This document shows positions 12,047-24,800 of a stretch of DNA of 64,000 bases, in pieces. Numbering within the stretch: the stretch's first letter is position 1; each line of letters begins with the position of its first letter. The stretch comes from Siphonodentalium dalli (taxonomy: Eukaryota > Mollusca > Scaphopoda > Gadilida > Siphonodentaliidae), in assembly GCA_032622095.1 (NCBI GenBank), contig CP136061.1, forward strand, positions 23,750,991 to 23,814,990, read 5' to 3'. Position numbers and translations under genes: made by a program. The notes under the pieces were generated by a model. It was not told the origin of the DNA and ran no database searches. It saw only the letters and a program-made list of their open reading frames with translations.

Positions 12047-14786
12047 TGTCTCTAACCCCGAGATTCATGACTACAACTCAGGGATTTATGACTTTTTCGA
12101 AGGATTTATGGCTCTAACCCCGAGATTCATGACTACAACTCAGGGAGTTATGACTTTTTCGAAGGATTTATGGTTCTAACCCAGAGATTCATGAATAGAA
12201 CTCAGGGATTTATGACTTTTTCGAAGGAGTTATGGTTCTAACCCAGAGATTCATGAATAGAACTCAGGGATTTATGACTTTTTCGAAGGATTTATGGTCC
12301 TAACCCAGAGATTCATGAATAGAACTCAGGGATTTATGACTTTTTCGAAGGATTTATGGTTCTAACCCAGAGATTCATGAATACAACTCAGGGATTTATG
12401 ACTTTTTCGAAGGATTTATGGTTCTAACCCAGAGATTCATGATTACAACTCAGGGATTTATGACTTTATCGAAGGATTTATGGCTCTAACCCAGAGATTC
12501 GTGATTACAACTCAGGGATTTATGACTTTTTTGAAGGATTTATGGCTCTAACCCGGAGATTCATGAATACAATTCTGGGATTTGTGACTTTTTCGATGGA
12601 TTTATGGCTTTAACCCCGAGATTTATGACTACAACTCTGGGATTTATGACTTTTTCGAAGGATTTATGGTTCTAACCCAGAGATTCATGAATAGAACTCA
12701 GGGATTTATGACTTTTTCGAAGGATTTATGGTTCTAACCCAGAGATTCATGAATAGAACTCAGGGATTTATGACTTTTTCGAAGGATTTATGGCTTTAAC
12801 CCCGAGATTCATGACTACAACTCAGGGATTTATGACTTTTTCGAAGGATTTATGGCTCTAACACCGAGATTCATGACTACAACTCAGGGATTTATGACTT
12901 TTTCGAAGGATTTATGGCTCTAACCCCGAGATTCATGACTACAACTCAGGGATTTACGACTTTTTCGAAGGATTTGTGGCTCTAACCCAGAGATTCATGA
13001 TTACAACTCAGGGATTTATGACTTTTTCGAAGGATTTATGGTTCTAGCCCAGAGAATCATGAATAGAACTCAGGGATTTATGACTTTTTCGAAGGATTTA
13101 TGGCTCTAACCCCGAGATTCATGACTACAACTCGGGGATTTATGACTTTTTCGAAGGATTTGTGGCTCTAATCCAGAGATTCATGAATACAACGCAGGGA
13201 TTTATGACTTTTTCGAAGGATTTATGGTTCTAACCCAGAGATTCATGATTACAACTCAGGGATTTATGACTGTTTTGAAGGATTTATGGCTCTAACCCGG
13301 AGATTCACGAATACAACGCAGGGATTTATGACTTTTTCGTAGGATTTGTGGCTCTAACCCCGAGATTCATGACTACAACTCAGAGAGTTATGACCTTTTC
13401 GAAGGATTTATGGCTCTTACCCAGAGATTCATGATTACAACTCAGGGATTTGTGACTTTTTCGAAGGATTTGTGGCTCTAACCCAGAGATTCAAGAATAC
13501 AACGCAGGGATTTATGACTTTTTCGAAGGATTTGTGGCTCTATCGCAGAGATTCATGAATACAACTCAGGGATTCATCACTTTTTCGAAGGATTTATGTC
13601 TCTAACCCCGAGATTCATGACTACAACTCAGGGATTTATGACTTTTTCGAAGGATTTATGGCTCTAACCCCGAGATTCATGACTACAACTCAGGGAGTTA
13701 TGACTTTTTCGAAGGATTTATGGTTCTAACCCAGAGATTCATGAATAGAACTCAGGGATTTATGACTTTTTCGAAGGATTTATGGTTCTAACCCAGAGAT
13801 TCATGAATAGAACTCAGGGATTTATGACTTTTTCGAAGGATTTATGGTTCTAACCCAGAGATTCATGAATAGAACTCAGGGATTTATGACTTTTTCGAAG
13901 GATTTATGGTTCTAACCCCGAGATTCATGACTACAACTCAGGGATTTATGACTTTTTCGAAGGATTTGTGGCTCTAATCCAGAGATTCATGAATACAACG
14001 CAGGGATTTATGACTTTTTCGAAGGATTTATGGTTCTAACCCAGAGATTCATGATTACAACTCAGGGATTTATGACTGTTTTGAAGGATTTATGGCTCTA
14101 ACCCGGAGATTCACGAATAAAACGCAGGGATTTATGACTTTTTCGTAGGATTTGTGGCTCTAACCCCGAGATTCATGACTACAACTCAGAGAGTTATGAC
14201 CTTTTCGAAGGATTTATGGCTCTTACCCAGAGATTCATGATTACAACTCAGGGATTTGTGACTTTTTCGAAGGATTTGTGGCTCTAACCCAGAGATTCAA
14301 GAATACAACGCAGGGATTTATGACTTTTTCGAAGGATTTGTGGCTCTATCGCAGAGATTCATGAATACAACTCAGGGATTCATGACTTTTTCGAAGGATT
14401 TATGTCTCTAACCCCGAGATTCATGACTACAACTCAGGGATTTAAGACTTTTTCGAAGGATTTATGGCTCTAACCCCGAGATTCATGACTACAACTCAGG
14501 GAGTTATGACTTTTTCGAAGGATTTATGGTTCTAACCCAGAGATTCATGAATAGAACTCAGGGATTTATGACTTTTTCGAAGGATTTATGGTTCTAACCC
14601 AGAGATTCATGAATAGAACTCAGGGATTTATGACTTTTTCGAAGGATTTATGGTTCTAACCCAGAGATTCATGAATAGAACTCAGGGATTTATGACTTTT
14701 TCGAAGGATTTATGGTTCTAACCCAGAGATTCATCAATACAACTCAGGGATTTATGACTTTTTCGAAGGATTTATGGTTCTAACCC
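12046..14786 (+). repeat. Further HOR copies, shortened by whole monomers
   Basis: The same monomer order continues but the ATGTCTC landmark recurs after 1550 bp (12046 to 13596, 25 x 62) and then 806 bp (13596 to 14402, 13 x 62). This means blocks of whole monomers were lost relative to the ~2.1-kb HOR. The last TTCGTAGG monomers of the window lie here, near 13339 and 14150. No other feature is seen. Confidence 0.75.
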
Positions 14787-17700
14787 AGAGATTCATGATT
14801 ACAACTCAGGGATTTATGACTTTATCGAAGGATTTATGGCTATAACCCAGAGATTCGTGATTACAACTCAGGGATTTATGACGTTTTTGAAGGATTTATG
14901 GCTCTAACCCGGAGATTCATGAATACAATTCTGGGATTTGTGACTTTTTCGATGGATTTATGGCTCTAACCCCGAGATTCATGACTACAACTCAGGGATT
15001 TATGACTTTTTCGAAGGATTTGTGGTTCTTACCCAGTGATTCATGAATACAACTCAGGGATTTATGACTTTTTCAAAGGATTTATGGTTCTAACCCAGAG
15101 ATTCATGAATACAACTCAGGGATTTATGACATTTTCAAAGGATTTATGGTTCTAACCCAGAGATTCATGAATACAACTCAGGAATTTATGACTTTTTCGA
15201 AGGATTTATGGCTCTAACCCAGAGATTCTTGACTACAACTCAGGGATTTGTGACTTTTTCGAAGGATTTGTGGCTCTAACCCAGAGATTCATGAATACAA
15301 CGCAGGGATTTATGACTTTTTCGAAGGATTTGTGGCTCTATCGCAGAGATTCATGAATACAACTCTGGGATTCATGACTTTTTCGAAGGATTTATGGCTC
15401 TAACCCCGAGATTCATGACTACATCTCAGGGATTTATGACTTTTTGCGAAGGATTTATGGCTCTAACCCCGAGATTCATGACTACAACTCAGGGATTTAT
15501 GACTTTTTCGAATGATTTATGGTTCTAACCCAGAGATTCACGAATAGAACTCAGGGAGTTATGACTTTTTCGAAGGATTTATGGTTCTAACCCAGAGATT
15601 CATGAATAGAACTCAGGGATTTATGACTTTTTCGAAGGATTTATGGTTCTAACCCAGAGATTCATGAATAGAACTCAGGGATTTATGACTTTTTCGAAGG
15701 ATTTATGGCTTTAACCCCGAGATTCATGACTACAACTCAGGGATTTATGACTTTTTCGAAGGATTTATGGCTCTAACACCGAGATTCATGACTACAACTC
15801 AGGGATTTATGACTTTTTCGAAGGATTTATGGCTCTAACCCCGAGATTCATGACTACAACTCAGGGATTTATGACTTTTTCGAAGGATTTGTGGCTCTAA
15901 CCCAGAGATTCATGATTACAACTCAGGGATTTATGACTTTTTCGAAGGATTTATGGTTCTAACCCAGAGAATCATGAATAGAACTCTGGGATTTATGACT
16001 TTTTCGAAGGATTTATGGCTCTAACCCCGAGATTCATGACTACAACTCGGGGATTTATGACTTTTTCGAAGGATTTGTGGCTCTAATCCAGAGATTCATG
16101 AATACAACGCAGGGATTTATGACTTTTTCGAAGGATTTATGGTTCTAACCCAGAGATTCATGATTACAACTCAGGGATTTATGACTGTTTTGAAGGATTT
16201 ATGGCTCTAACCCGGAGATTCATGAATACAACGCAGGGATTTATGACTTTTTCGAAGGATTTGTGGCTCTAACCCCGAGATTCATGACTACAACTCAGGG
16301 AGTTATGACTTTTTCGAAGGATTTGTGGCTCTAACCCAGAGATTCAAGAATACAACGCAGGGATTTATGACTTTTTCGAAGGATTTGTGGCTCTATCGCA
16401 GAGATTCATGAATACAACTCAGGGATTCATGACTTTTTCGAAGGATTTATGTCTCTAACCCCGAGATTCATGACTACAACTCAGGGATTTATGACTTTTT
16501 CGAAGGATTTATGGCTCTAATCCCGAGATTCATGACTACAACTCAGGGAGTTATGACTTTTTCGAAGGATTTATGGTTCTAACCCAGAGATTCATGAATA
16601 GAACTCAGGGATTTATGACTTTTTCGAAGGATTTATGGTTCTAACCCAGAGATTCATGAATAGAACTCAGGGATTTATGACTTTTTCGAAGGATTTATGG
16701 TTCTAACCCAGAGATTCATGAATAGAACTCAGGGATTTATGACTTTTTCGAAGGATTTATGGTTCTAACCCAGAGATTCATGATTACAACTCAGGGATTT
16801 ATGACTTTATCGAAGGATTTATGGCTATAACCCAGAGATTCGTGATTACAACTCAGGGATTTATGACGTTTTTGAAGGATTTATGGCTCTAACCCGGAGA
16901 TTCATGAATACAATTCTGGGATTTGTGACTTTTTCGATGGATTTATGGCTCTAACCCCGAGATTCATGACTACAACTCAGGGATTTATGACTTTTTCGAA
17001 GGATTTGTGGTTCTTACCCAGTGATTCATGAATACAACTCGGGGATTTATGACTTTTTCAAAGGATTTATGGTTCTAACCCAGAGATTCATGAATACAAC
17101 TCAGGGATTTATGACATTTTCAAAGGATTTATGGTTCTAACCCAGAGATTCATGAATACAACTCAGGAATTTATGACTTTTTCGAAGGATTTATGGCTCT
17201 AACCCAGAGATTCTTGACTACAACTCAGGGATTTGTGACTTTTTCGAAGGATTTGTGGCTCTAACCCAGAGATTCATGAATACAACGCAGGGATTTATGA
17301 CTTTTTCGAAGGATTTGTGGCTCTATCGCAGAGATTCATGAATACAACTCTGGGATTCATGACTTTTTCGAAGGATTTATGGCTCTAACCCCGAGATTCA
17401 TGACTACATCTCAGGGATTTATGACTTTTTGCGAAGGATTTATGGCTCTAACCCCGAGATTCATGACTACAACTCAGGGATTTATGACTTTTTCGAATGA
17501 TTTATGGTTCTAACCCAGAGATTCACGAATAGAACTCAGGGAGTTATGACTTTTTCGAAGGATTTATGGTTCTAACCCAGAGATTCATGAATAGAACTCA
17601 GGGATTTATGACTTTTTCGAAGGATTTATGGTTCTAACCCAGAGATTCATGAATAGAACTCAGGGATTTATGACTTTTTCGAAGGATTTATGGCTTTAAC

Positions 17701-18755
17701 CCCGAGATTCATGACTACAACTCAGGGATTTATGACTTTTTCGAAGGATTTATGGCTCTAACACCGAGATTCATGACTACAACTCAGGGATTTATGACTT
17801 TTTCGAAGGATTTATGGCTCTAACCCCGAGATTCATGACTACAACTCAGGGATTTATGACTTTTTCGAAGGATTTGTGGCTCTAACCCAGAGATTCATGA
17901 TTACAACTCAGGGATTTATGACTTTTTCGAAGGATTTATGGTTCTAACCCAGAGAATCATGAATAGAACTCTGGGATTTATGACTTTTTCGAAGGATTTA
18001 TGGCTCTAACCCCGAGATTCATGACTACAACTCGGGGATTTATGACTTTTTCGAAGGATTTGTGGCTCTAATCCAGAGATTCATGAATACAACGCAGGGA
18101 TTTATGACTTTTTCGAAGGATTTATGGTTCTAACCCAGAGATTCATGATTACAACTCAGGGATTTATGACTGTTTTGAAGGATTTATGGCTCTAACCCGG
18201 AGATTCATGAATACAACGCAGGGATTTATGACTTTTTCGAAGGATTTGTGGCTCTAACCCCGAGATTCATGACTACAACTCAGGGAGTTATGACTTTTTC
18301 GAAGGATTTGTGGCTCTAACCCAGAGATTCAAGAATACAACGCAGGGATTTATGACTTTTTCGAAGGATTTGTGGCTCTATCGCAGAGATTCATGAATAC
18401 AACTCAGGGATTCATGACTTTTTCGAAGGATTTATGTCTCTAACCCCGAGATTCATGACTACAACTCAGGGATTTATGACTTTTTCGAAGGATTTATGGC
18501 TCTAATCCCGAGATTCATGACTACAACTCAGGGAGTTATGACTTTTTCGAAGGATTTATGGTTCTAACCCAGAGATTCATGAATAGAACTCAGGGATTTA
18601 TGACTTTTTCGAAGGATTTATGGTTCTAACCCAGAGATTCATGAATAGAACTCAGGGATTTATGACTTTTTCGAAGGATTTATGGTTCTAACCCAGAGAT
18701 TCATGAATAGAACTCAGGGATTTATGACTTTTTCGAAGGATTTATGGTTCTAACC
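14786..18755 (+). repeat. Tandem duplication, period 1985 bp (32-mer)
   Basis: Two copies, about 14786-16770 and 16771-18755. Landmarks 1985 bp apart are the TTTTTGCGAAGG insertions (15446/17431), the rare GGCTATAACCC (14841/16826) and the rare CGAATGATTT near 15511/17496. 32 x 62 + 1 = 1985. The first CCCAGTGATTC and TTTTTCAAAGG monomers of the window appear here at about 15030-15080. A minor difference is CTCAGGG against CTCGGGG near 15055/17040. Confidence 0.85.
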
Positions 18756-21700
18756 CAGAGATTCATGAATACAACTCAGGGATTTATGACTTTTTCGAAG
18801 GATTTATGGTTCTAACCCAGAGATTCATGATTACAACTCAGGGATTTATGACTTTATCGAAGGATTTATGGCTCTAACCCAGAGATTCGTGATTACAACT
18901 CAGGGATTTATGACTTTTTTGAAGGATTTATGGCTCTAACCCGGAGATTCATGAATACAATTCTGGGATTTGTGACTTTTTCGATGGATTTATGGCTCTA
19001 ACCCCGAGATTCATGACTACAACTCAGGGATTTATGACTTTTTCGAAGGATTTGTGGTTCTTACCCAGTGATTCATGAATACAACTCAGGGATTTATGAC
19101 TTTTTCAAAGGATTTATGGTTCTAACCCAGAGATTCATGAATACAACTCAGGGATTTATGACTTTTTCAAAGGATTTATGGTTCTAACCCAGAGATTCAT
19201 GAATACAACTCAGGAATTTATGACTTTTTCGAAGGATTTATGGCTCTAACCCAGAGATTCTTGACTACAACTCAGGGATTTATGACTTTTTCGAAGGATT
19301 ATGGCTCTAACCCCGAGATTCATGACTACAAGCCAGGGATTTATGACTTTTTCGAAGGATTTATGGCTCTAACCCAGAGATTCATGAATACAACGCAGGG
19401 ATTTATGACTTTTTCGAAGGATTTATGGCTCTAACCCAGAGATTCATGATTACAACTTAGGGATTTATGACTTTATCGAAGGATTTTATATTAATATGGC
19501 TCTAACCCAGAGATTCATGGCTACAACTCAGGGATTTATGACTTTTTCGAAGGATTTATGGCTCTAACCCAGAGATTCATGAATACAACGCAGGAATTTA
19601 TGACTTTTTCGAAGGATTTATGGCTCTAACCCAGAGATTCATGAATACAACTCAGGGATTTATGACTTTTTCGAACGATTTTTGGCTCTAACCCAGAGAT
19701 TCATGATTACAACTCAGGGATTTATGACTTTTTCGAAGGATTTATGGCTTTAACCCCGAGATTCATGACTACAACTCAGGGATTTATGACTTTTTCGAAG
19801 GATTTATGGCTCTAACACCGAGATTCATGACTACAACTCAGGGATTTATGACTTTTTCGAAGGATTTATGGCTCTAACCCCGAGATTCATGACTACAACT
19901 CAGGGATTTATGACTTTTTCGAAGGATTTGTGGCTCTAACCCAGAGATTCATGATTACAACTCAGGGATTTATGACTTTTTCGAAGGATTTATGGTTCTA
20001 ACCCAGAGAATCATGAATAGAACTCAGGGATTTATGACTTTTTCGAAGGATTTATGGCTCTAACCCCGAGATTCATGACTACAACTCGGGGATTTATGAC
20101 TTTTTCGAAGGATTTGTGGCTCTAATCCAGAGATTCATGAATACAACGCAGGGATTTATGACTTTTTCGAAGGATTTATGGTTCTAACCCAGAGATTCAT
20201 GATTACAACTCAGGGATTTATGACTGTTTTGAAGGATTTATGGCTCTAACCCGGAGATTCATGAATACAACGCAGGGATTTATGACTTTTTCGAAGGATT
20301 TGTGGTTCTAACCCCGAGATTCATGACTACAACTCAGGGAGTTATGACTTTTTCGAAGGATTTGTGGCTCTAACCCAGAGATTCAAGAATACAACGCAGG
20401 GATTTATGACTTTTTCGAAGGATTTGTGGCTCTATCGCAGAGATTCATGAATACAACTCAGGGATTCATGACTTTTTCGAAGGATTTATGTCTCTAACCC
20501 CGAGATTCATGACTACAACTCAGGGATTTATGACTTTTTCGAAGGATTTATGGCTCTAACCCCGAGATTCATGACTACAACTCAGGGAGTTATGACTTTT
20601 TCGAAGGATTTATGGTTCTAACCCAGAGATTCATGAATAGAACTCAGGGATTTATGACTTTTTCGAAGGATTTATGGTTCTAACCCAGAGATTCATGAAT
20701 AGAACTCAGGGATTTATGACTTTTTCGAAGGATGTATGGTTCTAACCCAGAGATTCATGAATAGAACTCAGGGATTTATGACTTTTTCGAAGGATTTATG
20801 GTTCTAACCCAGAGATTCATGAATACAACTCAGGGATTTATGACTTTTTCGAAGGATTTATGGTTCTAACCCAGAGATTCATGATTACAACTCAGGGATT
20901 TATGACTTTATCGAAGGATTTATGGCTCTAACCCAGAGATTCGTGATTACAACTCAGGGATTTATGACTTTTTTGAAGGATTTATGGCTCTAACCCGGAG
21001 ATTCATGAATACAATTCTGGGATTTGTGACTTTTTCGATGGATTTATGGCTCTAACCCCGAGATTCATGACTACAACTCAGGGATTTATGACTTTTTCGA
21101 AGGATTTGTGGTTCTTACCCAGTGATTCATGAATACAACTCAGGGATTTATGACTTTTTCAAAGGATTTATGGTTCTAACCCAGAGATTCATGAATACAA
21201 CTCAGGGATTTATGACTTTTTCAAATGATTTATGGTTCTAACCCAGAGATTCATGAATACAACTCAGGAATTTATGACTTTTTCGAAGGATTTATGGCTC
21301 TAACCCAGAGATTCTTGACTACAACTCAGGGATTTATGACTTTTTCGAAGGATTATGGCTCTAACCCCGAGATTCATGACTACAAGCCAGGGATTTATGA
21401 CTTTTTCGAAGGATTTATGGCTCTAACCCAGAGATTCATGAATACAACGCAGGGATTTATGACTTTTTCGAAGGATTTATGGCTCTAACCCAGAGATTCA
21501 TGATTACAACTTAGGGATTTATGACTTTATCGAAGGATTTTATATTAATATGGCTCTAACCCAGAGATTCATGGCTACAACTCAGGGATTTATGACTTTT
21601 TCGAAGGATTTATGGCTCTAACCCAGAGATTCATGAATACAACGCAGGAATTTATGACTTTTTCGAAGGATTTATGGCTCTAACCCAGAGATTCATGAAT

Positions 21701-21800
21701 ACAACTCAGGGATTTATGACTTTTTCGAACGATTTTTGGCTCTAACCCAGAGATTCTTGATTACAACTCAGGGATTTATGACTTTTTCGAAGGATTTATG
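17693..21800 (+). repeat. Tandem duplication, period 2054 bp (33-mer)
   Basis: Copies about 17693-19746 and 19747-21800, overlapping the end of the 1985-bp pair. Landmarks at 2054 bp are GGCTTTAAC (17693/19747), ATGTCTC (18434/20488), the 9-bp ATATTAATAT-bearing insertion (19487/21541) and the 1-bp-deleted monomer (19300/21354). The period is 33 x 62 + 9 - 1. Both copies share the variant ACAACTTAGGG just before the 9-bp insertion, seen nowhere else. The match ends near 21800, where CTTTAACCCC faces TTCTAACCCAGAGATAC. Confidence 0.85.
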
Positions 21801-24800
21801 GTTCTAACCCAGAGATACATGAATAGAACTCAGGGATTTATGACTTTTTCGGAGGATTTATGGCTCTAACCCCGAGATTCATGACTACAACTCGGGGATT
21901 TATGACTTTTTCGAAGGATTTGTGGCTCTAATCCAGAGATTCATGAATACAACGCAGGGATTTATGACTTTTTCGAAGGATTTATGGTTCTAACCCAGAG
22001 ATTCATGATTACAACTCAGGGATTTATGACTGTTTTGAAGGATTTATGGCTCTAACCCGGAGATTCATGAATAGAACTCAGGGATTTATGACTTTTTCGA
22101 AGGATTTATGGCTCTAACCCAGAGATTCATGATTACAACTCAGGGATTTATGACTTTTTCGAAGGATTTATGGTTCTAACCCAGAGAATCATGAATAGAA
22201 CGCAGGGATTTATGACTTTTTCGAAGGATTTATGTCTCTAACCCCGAGATTCATGACTACAACTCAGGGATTTATGACTTTTTCGAAGGATTTATGGCTC
22301 TAACCCCGAGATTCATGACTACAACTCAGGGAGTTATGACTTTTTCGAAGGATTTATGGTTCTAACCCAGAGATTCATGAATAGAACTCAGGGATTTATG
22401 ACTTTTTCGAAGGATTTATGGGTTCTAACCCAGAGATTCATGAATAGAACTCAGGGATTTATGACTTTTTCGAAGGATTTATGGTTCTAACCCAGAGATT
22501 CATGAATAGAACTCAGGGATTTATGACTTTTTCGAAGGATTTATGGTTCTAACCCAGAGATTCATGAATACAACTCAGGGATTTATGACTTTTTCGAAGG
22601 ATTTATGGTTCTAACCCAGAGATTCATGATTACAACTCAGGGATTTATGACTTTATCGAAGGATTTATGGCTCTAACCCAGAGATTCGTGATTACAACTC
22701 AGGGATTTATGACTTTTTTGAAGGATTTATGGCTCTAACCCGGAGATTCATGAATACAATTCTGGGATTTGTGACTTTTTCGATGGATTTATGGCTCTAA
22801 CCCCGAGATTCATGACTACAACTCAGGGATTTATGACTTTTTCGAAGGATTTGTGGTTCTTACCCAGTGATTCATGAATACAACTCAGGAATTTATGACT
22901 TTTTCGAAGGATTTATGGCTCTAACCCAGAGATTCTTGACTACAACTCAGGGATTTATGACTTTTTCAAAGGATTTATGGTTCTAACCCAGAGATTCATG
23001 AATACAACTCAGGGATTTATGACTTTTTCAAAGGATTTATGGATCTAACCCAGAGATTCATGAATACAACTCAGGAATTTATGACTTTTTCGAAGGATTT
23101 ATGGCTCTAACCCAGAGATTCTTGACTACAACTCAGGGATTTATGACTTTTTCGAAGGATTATGGCTCTAACCCCGAGATTCATGACTACAAGCCAGGGA
23201 TTTATGACTTTTTCGAAGGATTTATGACTCTAACCCAGAGATTCATGAATACAACGCAGGGATTTATGACTTTTTCGAAGGATTTATGGCTCTAACCCAG
23301 AGATTCATGATTACAACTCAGGGATTTATGACTTTATCGAAGGATTTTATATTAATATGGCTCTAACCCAGAGATTCATGACTACAACTCAGGGATTTAT
23401 GACTTTTTCGAAGGATTTATGGCTCTAACCCAGAGATTCATGAATACAACGCAGGAATTTATGACTTTTTCGAAGGATTTATGGCTCTAACCCAGAGATT
23501 CATGAATACAACTCAGGGATTTATGACTTTTTCGAACGATTTTTGGCTCTAACCCAGAGATTCATGATTACAACTCAGGGATTTATGACTTTTTCGAAGG
23601 ATTTATGGTTCTAACCCAGAGATACATGAATAGAACTCAGGGATTTATGACTTTTTCGGAGGATTTATGGCTCTAACCCCGAGATTCATGACTACAACTC
23701 GGGGATTTATGACTTTTTCGAAGGATTTGTGGCTCTAATCCAGAGATTCATGAATACAACGCAGGGATTTATGACTTTTTCGAAGGATTTATGGTTCTAA
23801 CCCAGAGATTCATGATTACAACTCAGGGATTTATGACTGTTTTGAAGGATTTATGGCTCTAACCCGGAGATTCATGAATAGAACTCAGGGATTTATGACT
23901 TTTTCGAAGGATTTATGGCTCTAACCCCGAGATTCATGACTACAACTCGGGGATTTATGACTTTTTCGAAGGATTTATGGCTCTAACCCAGAGATTCATG
24001 AATACAACGCAGGGATTTATGACTTTTTCGAAGGATTTATGGCTCTAACCCAGAGATTCATGAATACAACTCAGGGATTTATGACTTTATCGAAGGATTT
24101 TATATTAATATGGCTCTAACCCAGAGATTCATGACTACAACTCAGGGATTTATGACTTTTTCGAAGGATTTATGGCTCTAACCCCGAGATTCATGACTAC
24201 AAGCCAGGGATCTATGACTTTTTCGAAGGATTTATGGCTCTAACCCAGAGATTCATGAATACAACGCAGGAATTTATGACTTTTTCGAAGGATTTATGGC
24301 TCTAACCCAGAGATTCATGAATACAACTCAGGGATTTATGACTTTTTCGAACGATTTTTGGCTCTAACCCAGAGATTCATGATTACAACTCAGGGATTTA
24401 TGACTTTTTCGAAGGATTTTTTGTTCTAACCCAGAGATACATGAATAGAACTCAGGGATTTATGACTTTTTCGGAGGATTTATGGCTCTAACCCCGAGAT
24501 TCATGACTACAACTCGGGGATTTATGACTTTTTCGAAGGATTTGTGGCTCTAATCCAGAGATTCATGAATACAACGCAGGGATTTATGACTTTTTCGAAG
24601 GATTTATGGTTCTAACCCAGAGATTCATGATTACAACTCAGGGATTTATGACTGTTTTGAAGGATTTATGGCTCTAACCCGGAGATTCATGAATAGAACT
24701 CAGGGATTTATGACTTTTTCGAAGGATTTATGGCTCTAACCCAGAGATTCATGATTACAACTCAGGGATTTATGACTTTTTCGAAGGATTTATGGTTCTA

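Noticed and set aside
19481-19500. A promoter TATA box at TTTTATATTAATATGG.
   Set aside because: It resembles a TATA element by composition only. No downstream gene exists, and the same sequence recurs in eleven HOR copies with no transcript evidence.
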